Source of the DNA: Stenotrophomonas sp. NA06056
GTDB lineage: Bacteria > Pseudomonadota > Gammaproteobacteria > Xanthomonadales > Xanthomonadaceae
Reading direction: 5' to 3'
Assembly: GCF_013364355.1 (NCBI RefSeq)
Contig: NZ_CP054931.1
Coordinates: forward strand, 3,720,001 to 3,784,000
Length of the DNA stretch: 64,000 bases
Part shown: positions 28,765-37,428 of the stretch, one piece after another
How the letters are laid out: each line of letters starts with the position of its first letter
Numbering within the stretch: position 1 is the stretch's first letter
Program-made: the position numbers and the translations under genes
The notes under the pieces: model-generated
Told to the model about the DNA's origin: nothing
Database searches by the model: none
Seen by the model: only the letters and a program-made list of their open reading frames with translations

Positions 28765-30048
28765 ATGGAAACCATACGCAAGCTGGCCATCCTTGCCGAC
28801 GCCGCAAAATACGACGCTTCCTGCGCCTCCAGCGGTGCGGGCAAGCGCGATTCGCGTGCCTCCGGCGGCATCGGCAGTACCGAAGGCATGGGCATCTGCC
28901 ACAGCTACACGCCCGATGGCCGCTGCGTATCGCTGCTGAAGATCCTGCTGACCAACTTCTGCGTCTATGACTGCGCCTATTGCGTGAACCGGGTGTCCAG
29001 CAACGTGCAGCGCGCGCGTTTCAGCGTGGATGAGGTGGTCACGCTCACCCTGGACTTCTACAAGCGCAATTACATCGAAGGCCTGTTTCTTTCCAGCGGC
29101 ATCATCCGCAATGCGGACTACACGATGGAACGCATGGTGGAGGTGGCACGTCGGCTGCGCGAGGAGCATCGGTACGCCGGCTACATCCATCTGAAGACGA
29201 TCCCCGAGGCATCACCAGAGCTGCTGGCCGCTGCGGGTCGTTACGCCGATCGCCTGTCGATCAACGTTGAACTGCCCACCGAGGCGGGCCTGGCCACGCT
29301 CGCTCCGGAAAAGACCAGTACATCCATCCGCGGCGCGATGGGTGAGCTGCGCTGGCGCATTGAAGAAGCCAAGGAGGCCCGCAAGGCGCCGGCGGTGATC
29401 GCACCGGTTTCCACCCGCAGCGCGCGCCCTCGCCCTCCCCGTTTCGCACCCGCAGGGCAGAGCACCCAGATGATCGTGGGTGCCGACGGTGCCAGCGACC
29501 GGCAGATCCTGACCAGTGCCGACAGCCTCTACGGCAATTACCGCATGCGCCGGGTGTACTACTCCGCTTTCAGCCCGATTCCCGATGCGAGTCGGCAACT
29601 GCCGCTGCAGCCGCCCCCACTGCAGCGCGAGCACCGGCTGTACCAGGCCGATTGGCTGCTGCGCTTCTACGGCTATGGCGTGGAAGAGATCACCGACACC
29701 ACCCAGGGCGGCATGCTGGATCTGGACATCGATCCGAAGATGGCCTGGGCGATCCGCCATCCCGAGCGCTTCCCGGTGGACCTGAACCGTGCCCCGCAGG
29801 AACTGCTGCTGCGCGTGCCCGGGCTGGGCGTACGCAACGTCAAGCGCGTGCTGATGGCACGTCGCCACGGTCGCCTGCGGGTGGCCGACCTCGCCCGGTT
29901 GAAGGCGCCGATGAGCAAGCTGCTGCCGTTCGTGCAGTTGGCCGACCACCACCCCCGCAGCGCGCTGGATGACCCGGCAGCGTTGCGCGCGAAGCTGGCG
30001 CCACCACCCCGCCAGGGCTCGCTGTTCGATGCCGCGCCCGCTGCCTGA
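28765..30048 (+). CDS. Radical SAM protein linked to uracil-DNA glycosylase
   Basis: A 427-residue radical SAM protein. The cluster motif is C-V-Y-D-C-A-Y-C (CX3CX2C) near residue 67. The C-terminal part has a helix-hairpin-helix-like L-L-L-R-V-P-G-L-G-V-R-N-V-K (about 345-360), a DNA-binding feature. It matches the putative DNA modification/repair radical SAM family that is regularly encoded beside a fused UDG protein, which indeed follows. The reaction is unknown. Confidence 0.85.
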   Translation: METIRKLAILADAAKYDASCASSGAGKRDSRASGGIGSTEGMGICHSYTPDGRCVSLLKILLTNFCVYDCAYCVNRVSSNVQRARFSVDEVVTLTLDFYKRNYIEGLFLSSGIIRNADYTMERMVEVARRLREEHRYAGYIHLKTIPEASPELLAAAGRYADRLSINVELPTEAGLATLAPEKTSTSIRGAMGELRWRIEEAKEARKAPAVIAPVSTRSARPRPPRFAPAGQSTQMIVGADGASDRQILTSADSLYGNYRMRRVYYSAFSPIPDASRQLPLQPPPLQREHRLYQADWLLRFYGYGVEEITDTTQGGMLDLDIDPKMAWAIRHPERFPVDLNRAPQELLLRVPGLGVRNVKRVLMARRHGRLRVADLARLKAPMSKLLPFVQLADHHPRSALDDPAALRAKLAPPPRQGSLFDAAPAA

Positions 30049-30049
30049 G

Positions 30050-31489
30050 ATGCAGCGCTGGTCGCTGCGGGTGGACCCGCCGTGGTCACTGGACGCCTGG
30101 CGCAATGCAGCGCGGGAGGCGTTGCTGCGCGGCGTGCGCCCTGAACAGCTGGACTGGCGGGTGGATTCCGAGGCGTCCCTGCTGGATGCGCCAGCGGTAC
30201 AGCAGGCGCCGTTGCCCGACGGAGCCGTCGCGCCGAACGTGCCACGCGACTTCGTGGAACTGGCGGCGACCTGCCTGTGCCATCGCGATCCGCAGCGCCT
30301 GCCGCTGCTGTACCGCCTGCTGTGGCGCATCGCCCACGGCGAACGCACGGTACTGTCCAATCCGGCCGATGCCGATGTGCTTCGCCTGATGGCGCTGGCG
30401 CAGGCAGTGCGCCGCGATACGCACAAGATGAAGGCCTTCGTTCGCTTCCGTGAGGTGCCCGGCGAAACCGACGCGTTCATTGCCTGGTTCGAGCCCGACC
30501 ACAACATCGTCGACCGTGTCGCGCCCTTCTTCGCCCGCCGTTTCGCCGGCATGCGCTGGGCGATCCTGACGCCCACGCGCAGCGTGCAATGGGATGGCAG
30601 CGCGTTATGGTTCGGCGATGGCGGCACCCGCCAGGATGCCCCCGCCGAAGATGCACGCGAGACCCTGTGGCAGACCTATTACGCCAGCATCTTCAATCCG
30701 GCCCGGCTCAACACGCGGATGATGCAGCAGGAGATGCCCACCCGGTACTGGAAACATCTTCCCGAAGCACAGCTGTTGCCTGGCCTTGTGCGCGATGCGG
30801 CCAGCCGCGTGCAGGAGATGCACGATCGGCCGGCGCAGGCACCACAACGACGTATTCCAGCGCGGCAGAACGCTGCCGCCGATGCCGCTGCGGACGATGG
30901 CAGCCTGCAGGCACTGCGCCAGCAGGCGGCCGTCTGCCGGCAGTGCCCATTGTGGGAGGCGTCCACCCAGACCGTGTTCGGCGAAGGTCGTGCCGACGCA
31001 CGCATCATGCTGGTGGGCGAACAGCCCGGCGATGTCGAGGACCTGAGTGGCCGCCCCTTTGCTGGTCCGGCAGGCAAGCTGCTGGACCGCGCGCTGCAGG
31101 AACTGGGCATCGAGCGCAGCGCGCTGTACCTGACCAACGCGGTGAAGCACTTCCACCACGAGCGGCGCGGCAAGGTGCGCCTGCACAAGCGCCCTGAGAG
31201 CCGCCATGTGCATGCCTGCCGGCCGTGGCTGCAGGGCGAGATCGCACGGGTGAAACCGCAGGTGATCGTCTGCCTGGGTGCCACCGCAGCGACCGCGGTG
31301 TTCGGCAGCGGCTTCAATCTGATGCGCGACCGCGGCGGCTGGCACGTGCTGGACGATGGCACCCGGGGTTACGCCACCGTGCACCCGGCCTGGGTACTGC
31401 GGCAAAAGGATGAGACGCGGCGCGAGGACGCCTACCGGTTGTTCCGTGAGGACCTGCGGCAGCTGCAGGAAGGGGACGGAGGGGATTAA
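30050..31489 (+). CDS. Fusion of a radical-SAM-linked domain with a uracil-DNA glycosylase
   Basis: A 479-residue protein. The N-terminal ~270 residues are the partner domain found next to the radical SAM family (F-V-R-F-R-E near 130, Y-Y-A-S-I-F-N-P-A-R-L-N near 205). The C-terminal ~190 residues are a family 4/5-like UDG: C-R-Q-C iron-sulfur ligands, V-G-E-Q-P-G-D, G-R-P-F-A-G-P-A-G, and T-V-H-P-A-W in place of the usual H-P-S. It should remove uracil or a damaged base. Start may be 30050 or 30029. The last six codons and the stop lie in one arm of a long palindrome. Confidence 0.83.
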   Translation: MQRWSLRVDPPWSLDAWRNAAREALLRGVRPEQLDWRVDSEASLLDAPAVQQAPLPDGAVAPNVPRDFVELAATCLCHRDPQRLPLLYRLLWRIAHGERTVLSNPADADVLRLMALAQAVRRDTHKMKAFVRFREVPGETDAFIAWFEPDHNIVDRVAPFFARRFAGMRWAILTPTRSVQWDGSALWFGDGGTRQDAPAEDARETLWQTYYASIFNPARLNTRMMQQEMPTRYWKHLPEAQLLPGLVRDAASRVQEMHDRPAQAPQRRIPARQNAAADAAADDGSLQALRQQAAVCRQCPLWEASTQTVFGEGRADARIMLVGEQPGDVEDLSGRPFAGPAGKLLDRALQELGIERSALYLTNAVKHFHHERRGKVRLHKRPESRHVHACRPWLQGEIARVKPQVIVCLGATAATAVFGSGFNLMRDRGGWHVLDDGTRGYATVHPAWVLRQKDETRREDAYRLFREDLRQLQEGDGGD

Positions 31490-31532
31490 GTCGCTTGTGC
31501 CACAAACGACTTAATCCCCTCCGTCCCCTTTC
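31472..31532. repeat. 24-base perfect palindrome over the 3' end of the UDG gene
   Basis: Arms 31472-31495 and 31509-31532 are perfectly complementary, and the 13-base loop can pair further (TTGTG/CACAA). It covers the UDG stop and ends three bases before the maiA stop, so it may terminate both convergent transcripts. Confidence 0.85.
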
Positions 31533-31534
31533 CG

Positions 31535-32215
31535 TCAGGCAGCGTCGATCTGGTTTTCCGGGCGTGCAGCGGTGAACGCGTCCAGCTGCTGGCAGGCGGT
31601 CTCAATCCGGCGGAGGGTCGGGTACGGCGCCAGGTCCAGACCAAACCGATGCGCGTTGTACAGCTGCGGGAGCAGGCAGATGTCAGCCAGGCCCGGACGA
31701 TCGCCGTGGCAGAACGTGCCTGTCTCCGCGCTGGCCGCCAACATCGCCTCCATCGCCGCGAAGCCTTCGGCCATCCAGTGCAGCGTCCATTGCGTGCGTG
31801 CATCGGCCGGCAACTGCAGATCGCGCTCGAGATACTGCATCACCCGCAGGTTGTTGATCGGGTGGATGTCGCAGGCCACCAGTTGCGCCAGCGCCCGCAC
31901 GCGTGCGCGGCCAGCGGCATCAGCCGGCAGCAGCGGCACCTGCGGGAAGCGCTCTTCCAGATATTCCAGGATCGCCAGCGACTGGGTCAGCACGTGGCCC
32001 TCATGCAGCAGCGCGGGCACCAGCTGCTGCGGGTTGAGCCCACGGTAGGCGTCATGGTGCTGCTCGCCACCCTCACGCACCAGATGCACCGGCCGCGCGT
32101 CGAAGGCCAGGCCTTTCAATGCCAGGCCGATGCGCACGCGGTAGGCGGCGCTGGATCGCCAGTAGGTGTACAGCACGATGCCGTCGTCGACCGGAATGTC
32201 CATCGCCGCCTCCAT
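31535..32215 (-). CDS. maiA: Maleylacetoacetate isomerase (zeta-class GST)
   Basis: A 226-residue glutathione transferase-like protein. The glutathione motif S-S-A-A-Y-R-V-R-I-G-L (about 20-30) is the zeta-class S-S-C-S-x-R variant; N-P-Q-Q-L-V-P appears near 59 and C-D-I-H-P-I-N-N near 112. It isomerises maleylacetoacetate to fumarylacetoacetate in tyrosine breakdown. The gene for the next step lies two bases upstream. ATG at 32203 is an alternative start. Confidence 0.88.
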   Translation of the reverse strand: MEAAMDIPVDDGIVLYTYWRSSAAYRVRIGLALKGLAFDARPVHLVREGGEQHHDAYRGLNPQQLVPALLHEGHVLTQSLAILEYLEERFPQVPLLPADAAGRARVRALAQLVACDIHPINNLRVMQYLERDLQLPADARTQWTLHWMAEGFAAMEAMLAASAETGTFCHGDRPGLADICLLPQLYNAHRFGLDLAPYPTLRRIETACQQLDAFTAARPENQIDAA

Positions 32216-32217
32216 GC

Positions 32218-33207
32218 TCAGGGCTTGGCCGCCTGTTCGATGCGCTGCTCGATCGCACCGAAGATGCTGTTGCCGGCGGCATCAAGCATCTCGATGCGCA
32301 CCACGTCGCCGAAGGACATGAACGGCGTGCTCGGCTTGCCGTCGCGCAGGGTTTCCACCACGCGCTGTTCGGCAAAGCACGAAGCGCCCTTGCTGGTGTC
32401 TTCGTTGGCGATGGTGCCCGAGCCGACAATGGTGCCGGCACTGAGCGGACGCGTCTTCGCCGCATGCGCGACCAGCTGGGCGAAGTTGAACTGCATGTCC
32501 ACGCCCGCTTCCGGCGCACCGAACCACGCCCCGTTGATGTGGGTCAGCAGCGGCAGATGCACCTTGCTGTCCTGCCAGGCAGCGCCCAGCTCATCGGGGG
32601 TGACGAACACCGGCGACAGCGCCGAGCGCGGCTTGGACTGCAGGAAGCCGAAGCCCTTGGCCAGCTCGCCCGGGATCAGGTTGCGCAACGAAACGTCGTT
32701 GACCAGGCCGATCAGCTGGATGTGGCCGGCGGCCTGTTCGGCCGTGGCCGCCATCGGCACATCGTCGGTGATCACCACGATCTCAGCTTCCAGATCGATG
32801 CCGTAGTCCTCGCTGACCACCTTGACCGCATCGCGCGGGCCATAGAAGCCGGCGCTGGTGGCCTGGTACATCAGCGGGTCGCTGTAGAAGCTTTCCGGCA
32901 CCTCGGCACCGCGGGCGCGACGCACGCGTTCGACGTGCGGCAGGTAGGCGCTGCCATCAACGAATTCATAGGCACGCGGCATCGGCGCGGCCAAGGCCTG
33001 CGGGTCCAGATCGAACACGCCATCGGCGTCACCGGCATTGAGCGAGTCATACAGGGCGTTCAGGCGCGGGGCCAGATGGCTCCAGTCCTCCAGGGCCAGC
33101 TGCAGGGTGGCGGCAATGCCGGTGGCGCGGACGCCGTGGCGCAGGTCACGCGAGACGACGATCAGGGTGCCGTCGCGGCCGCCTTCCTTCAAAGAACCAA
33201 GCTTCAT
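32218..33207 (-). CDS. Fumarylacetoacetate hydrolase
   Basis: A 329-residue FAH-family hydrolase with D-x-E-A-E-I (metal ligands, about 165-170), H-I-N-G-A-W-F-G near 230, and S-A-G-T-I-V-G-S-G-T near 267. It splits fumarylacetoacetate to fumarate and acetoacetate, the last step of tyrosine catabolism. ATG at 33207 starts the conserved M-K-L-G-S-L-K; the in-frame ATG at 33243 is unlikely. No homogentisate dioxygenase gene is in the window. Confidence 0.9.
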   Translation of the reverse strand: MKLGSLKEGGRDGTLIVVSRDLRHGVRATGIAATLQLALEDWSHLAPRLNALYDSLNAGDADGVFDLDPQALAAPMPRAYEFVDGSAYLPHVERVRRARGAEVPESFYSDPLMYQATSAGFYGPRDAVKVVSEDYGIDLEAEIVVITDDVPMAATAEQAAGHIQLIGLVNDVSLRNLIPGELAKGFGFLQSKPRSALSPVFVTPDELGAAWQDSKVHLPLLTHINGAWFGAPEAGVDMQFNFAQLVAHAAKTRPLSAGTIVGSGTIANEDTSKGASCFAEQRVVETLRDGKPSTPFMSFGDVVRIEMLDAAGNSIFGAIEQRIEQAAKP

Positions 33208-33317
33208 GGTGGGTGTCCGGAGTCGTGGGCAAACAAGTTTCAAGTGTAATCAAATATCCGGTACAGCCAAGCTGCAGCGCGGCATCGGCCCACCCTACCG
33301 TAGTGGGGGGGTGTCAG

Positions 33318-33337
33318 GCAGGGCTGCGCCCTGCACC
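33318..33337. repeat. Hairpin repeated in inverse orientation at 35056-35076
   Basis: GCAGGGCTGCGCCCTGCACC is the reverse complement of a copy 1.7 kb downstream. The two bound the whole repeat/IS110 region. Confidence 0.7.
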
Positions 33338-33396
33338 TGCAGAAGCTTTCGAGCAACAGCCGAGGCAACTGCCAAAGCGGCATTCCGTGGGATGGC

Positions 33397-33492
33397 GGGG
33401 CGGTGTCGGATTGCGGGGACGCCGTAAACCCATCCCTGGGGGCTTGGCAGCCGCATCCATGCGGCTGACACCCCGCAATCCGACACCGCCCC
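33397..33492. repeat. Palindromic element D1 (22-base arms, 52-base core)
   Basis: Arms 33397-33418 and 33471-33492 are perfectly complementary. The core begins ACGCCGTAAACCCATCC and contains its own hairpin. The same core with different arms occurs at 36926-37015, and in reverse, split by the IS, at 33679-35001. Confidence 0.8.
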
Positions 33493-33515
33493 ACCTTCGA
33501 CAGTTTCCCGGTGGC

Positions 33516-33609
33516 CAGTAGATCCACGCCACGCGTGGATGAATGTCCATCGAAATCGAATATTTCGACAATTGATCGAAAATCATCCACGCATGGCTTG
33601 GATCTACTG
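33516..33609. repeat. Inverted pair of SMAG-type palindromes
   Basis: CAGTAGATCCACGCC... and its near-complement face each other across an AT-rich spacer. The first 27 bases of the arms differ at two positions. Each half is GTAG plus a short palindrome. Confidence 0.75.
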
Positions 33610-33734
33610 TGTCGACCAAGGTCGGCACCCACCAAGAGCAAGCCATGCCATTCCGACAGATCGCGGAAAACTGTCGAAGGCGGGGTGGGTCCGGTTGCGG
33701 GGGTGTAAGCGCCATGGATGGCGCGCCCAAGCCT

Positions 33735-33941
33735 TATCTGATCGGAATCTGGCAGCGTAGGTGCCGAGAGCCGGCGTGGGCCGCCGTGCAAGCCTGGATC
33801 TCGACGATCGCCTTGGAGCTTGGCGCCCACGCCGGAATCTCCCTTGATCCGCCCGAACAGTTGCTGGAGCTGACACTCGCAGTAATAAGACTGGGCAAGC
33901 GGGGGAGCTCTCGACCCTTCCAGACTATACGGAGTCCGGTG
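33735..33941 (+). other. Candidate bridge-RNA region of the IS110 element
   Basis: IS110 elements of the IS621 type encode a structured RNA in the non-coding left end that pairs with target and donor DNA. This stretch has the right place and size. I have not established a fold or target-pairing loops by hand. Confidence 0.35.
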
Positions 33942-34856
33942 ATGAACGGGATCGGGATTGATGTCAGCAAGCGCCAACTGGATGTCGGCACGACGGACGG
34001 AGAGGTGCTGCAGGTTAGCAATAGCGCTTCGGGTTTCGCTGAATTGGATCTCTGGTTGAGGAAACATCCGGTGAGCCAGATCGTGCTGGAGGCCACTGGG
34101 GGCTACGAACAGTCAGTACTGAACTTTCTGCACAACGCCGGTCATGCGGTGGTTCGTGCCAACGCGCTGCGGGCTCGCAGGCTGGCCCAGGGAATGGGCC
34201 AGGTGGCCAAGACCGACCGTCTGGATGCCTATGCATTGGCGCAGATGGCGGCCTTGGTGAAACTGCCCGCCTATCAGCCACTGGAGCCCTGGCAGCAAAA
34301 GCTGCGGGAATTTGTGCGGGCGCGTCGACAGACGATGGAAGCCCTGACCGTAGCGCGCCAGCAGCAGGAGATGGTGACCGATCGTGAGTTGCGCCGACTG
34401 CTGCAAGCCAGCATCAGCCGCCTGCAGAGGATGGTTGGGCGTTTGGGACAGCAGATTGCCGAGCAGGTTGCCCAGCAACCCCAGCTGGCGGTACTGAAGT
34501 CGATGAAAGGCGTGGGCCCTGTCCTGCAGGCGGTATTGGCCAGCTATCTGCCGGAGCTGGGCAAGATCAGCGGCAAGGCCATCGCCAGTCTGGTCGGTGT
34601 AGCACCCATGTCCCACGACAGTGGAACCATGCGCGGCAAACGAAGCATCCATGGCGGCAGGGCCGAGATCCGTCAGGTGCTTTACATGGCCAGCATGTCG
34701 GCCATGCGGCATGAACCTCGACTGCGCGATTTCTACCAGTCGCTGCGAGCCCGAGGCAAAGAAGGAAAAGTAGCCATCGTGGCGGTGATGCGGAAGATGC
34801 TGGTGATTCTCAACGCCCGCGTGCGTGACGCTCAAGGCGGATCGATCCCCGCCTGA
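33942..34856 (+). CDS. IS110-family transposase (DEDD recombinase)
   Basis: A 304-residue transposase. The N-terminal RuvC-like DEDD domain shows G-I-D-V-S-K (Asp), E-A-T-G-G-Y-E (Glu) and K-T-D-R-L-D-A (Asp pair). The C-terminal Transposase_20 domain has M-K-G-V-G-P (about 188-193) and a later S-H-D-S-G Ser candidate region followed by R-G-K-R. The length is close to the IS110 norm (300-350) and the frame is intact, so it may be active. ATG at 33942 precedes G-I-G-I-D-V. Confidence 0.92.
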   Translation: MNGIGIDVSKRQLDVGTTDGEVLQVSNSASGFAELDLWLRKHPVSQIVLEATGGYEQSVLNFLHNAGHAVVRANALRARRLAQGMGQVAKTDRLDAYALAQMAALVKLPAYQPLEPWQQKLREFVRARRQTMEALTVARQQQEMVTDRELRRLLQASISRLQRMVGRLGQQIAEQVAQQPQLAVLKSMKGVGPVLQAVLASYLPELGKISGKAIASLVGVAPMSHDSGTMRGKRSIHGGRAEIRQVLYMASMSAMRHEPRLRDFYQSLRARGKEGKVAIVAVMRKMLVILNARVRDAQGGSIPA

Positions 34857-35105
34857 AGCCAGTCTGCGCGTGCCCCAAAAGGCTGCCGGCCAGCGGCCGG
34901 CACTACCGTGCGTGACTGTCGGAGGGGCCGAGGCCCCTCTCTCAACACAGTTGCTCCAAGGACGGATTCACGGCGCCCCCCGCAACCGGACCCACCCCGC
35001 CATCCCTCAGGAAACCAGCTTTTGACGTTGACGTTGACGCTGCTTCGGTCTCTGCGGGTGCAGGGCGCAGCCCTGCAGAGAGAACCCCAACCTGAACAGA
35101 CCGTT
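34857..35105. other. Non-coding region after the IS110 transposase
   Basis: It holds a SMAG-like palindrome (34881-34906, minus orientation), a GC hairpin (GAGGGGCC/GGCCCCTC, 34922-34939), the right arm of D3, a short GACGTT hexamer run near 35030, and a hairpin at 35056-35080. Confidence 0.55.
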
Positions 35106-35135
35106 TTGCGTGAAGTCTCATCCTTCCGCTAGACT
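35106..35135 (+). promoter_or_regulatory. Candidate promoter of the rhlE-like gene
   Basis: TTGCGT and TAGACT are 18 bases apart. A start near 35142 would give a leader of about 230 bases, unusually long and possibly regulatory. Confidence 0.5.
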
Positions 35136-35369
35136 ATGCGGGTCTGCAGCGGCCGTCCGTTTCCCTCCGGGATCGCCGGCGACAGGGGTCCGCCCCATCG
35201 CCCGCCCCCACTCCGACGCCGTTCGTCACGCATTCCAGCCTGCGCTTCGCGTCGGCTGCACCCAATTCTCGCAGCGCGGTTCACGGGAACGCTCCGAGTC
35301 AGCCGATCAGTTTGATCTGCCCCCGTCTGTCCGTTCGGACAGGCGTTACTTGTACTTGGAGCAATCTCA

Positions 35370-36791
<1,422 letters not shown>

Positions 36792-36840
36792 TCCCAGCTG
36801 ACAGGGATGGCGTCACCCGCTGGGCGGGGGCTGCTTATCG

Positions 36841-36872
36841 GGGGACGACGCTGACGCGTCGTCCCTTTTTTG
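36841..36872 (+). terminator. Rho-independent terminator of the rhlE-like gene
   Basis: GGGACGACGC pairs with GCGTCGTCCC around a short loop and is followed by TTTTTT. Confidence 0.92.
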
Positions 36873-36925
36873 TTGCTGGCTACCGGGTGCTAAAGCGTGC
36901 GGTTGGTCTGGCTTGGGGCGGCGCA

Positions 36926-37015
36926 GGCGGAGTGGGCGCAAAACACGCCGTAAACCCATCCATGGGGGCTCGATCGCGCCATCCATGGCGCTCACGGTTT
37001 TGCACCCACTCCGCC
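36926..37015. repeat. Palindromic element D2 (19-base arms, 52-base core)
   Basis: Arms 36926-36944 and 36997-37015 differ at one position and can be extended outward past a one-base bulge. The core, ACGCCGTAAACCCATCC..., has the same length (52) as in D1, but the arm sequence is different. Confidence 0.8.
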
Positions 37016-37082
37016 CTACGCCGCTTCAATCATTACCAGCGCCTTCTTGTCCCGCCGGGTAGCCGGGAGAAGAAGGATCAAG

Positions 37083-37131
37083 TTCAAATTCAAATTCAAA
37101 TTCAAATTCAAAGACAAAGACAAAAGCAAAA
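37083..37131. repeat. Low-complexity hexamer tract (TTCAAA)n drifting into ACAAAG/AAAAGC
   Basis: At least four direct copies of TTCAAA, then CAAAGA and CAAAAG variants. Read on the minus strand, the mRNA side of the M14 peptidase, it is a U-rich run that follows a GCAAAAGC/GCTTTTGC hairpin. Confidence 0.8.
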
Positions 37132-37215
37132 GCCGGAATTCCAGCTTTTGCTCTCTGCTTTTGCCCTTGCTCCCGCCCTGGGTTTGATGCATCCGCGCCC
37201 GCAGGAAACTGTCTG

Positions 37216-37398
37216 GGGAGGACGGATGGGCCGTGCAGGACCGCAGGCGCCATGGGCCCGAGGCATGCCTCGGGCGGGTTGGGCAGGACGCCCAACCCCG
37301 GTCTTGCCGTGTGCGCAGGACAGCGCACACGAGCAAGGCGCCTACGAGCCTACACGGACGTACTTGCGGCGTGTCCTGCGCGGCCCATCCGTCCTCCC
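37216..37398. repeat. Cloverleaf-like palindromic element with 26-base outer stem
   Basis: Outer arms 37216-37241 and 37373-37398 differ at one base. Inside are three perfect hairpins: 37256-37275, 37276-37298 (loop AGGAC) and 37309-37330 (loop AGGACA). It lies in the 3' flank of the M14 peptidase gene. Confidence 0.8.
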
Positions 37399-37428
37399 AA
37401 TCCTTGAATCAATCCGGCGCGTAATGCC

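Larger units (their letters stand above)
33733..34957 (+). mobile_element. IS110-family insertion sequence (approximate ends)
   Basis: The ends are inferred from where the interrupted palindrome D3 breaks off (after AAGCC near 33732) and resumes (near 34958). There is about 209 bp of non-coding DNA before the transposase and about 100 bp after it. No terminal inverted repeats are evident, as expected for IS110. A SMAG-like palindrome (34881-34906) lies within the right end, so the true right boundary could be earlier. Confidence 0.65.
33679..35001. repeat. Palindromic element D3, split by the IS110 element
   Basis: Arms 33679-33702 and 34978-35001 (24 bases) are perfectly complementary although 1.3 kb apart. 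Next to the left arm is the reversed core (GCGCCATGGATGGCGCG); next to the right arm is GGATTCACGGCG, the other core end. The IS therefore sits in the core. Confidence 0.75.
36792..37428. other. Repeat-rich intergenic region
   Basis: No gene is seen. It contains the rhlE terminator, element D2, the hexamer tract and the cloverleaf element, in that order. Confidence 0.6.

Noticed and set aside
33240..34067. A 275-codon minus-strand frame across the repeats
   Set aside because: It consists of translated palindromes and runs antisense into the IS110 transposase.
37083..37131. CRISPR-like repeat
   Set aside because: The copies are contiguous hexamers without spacers.
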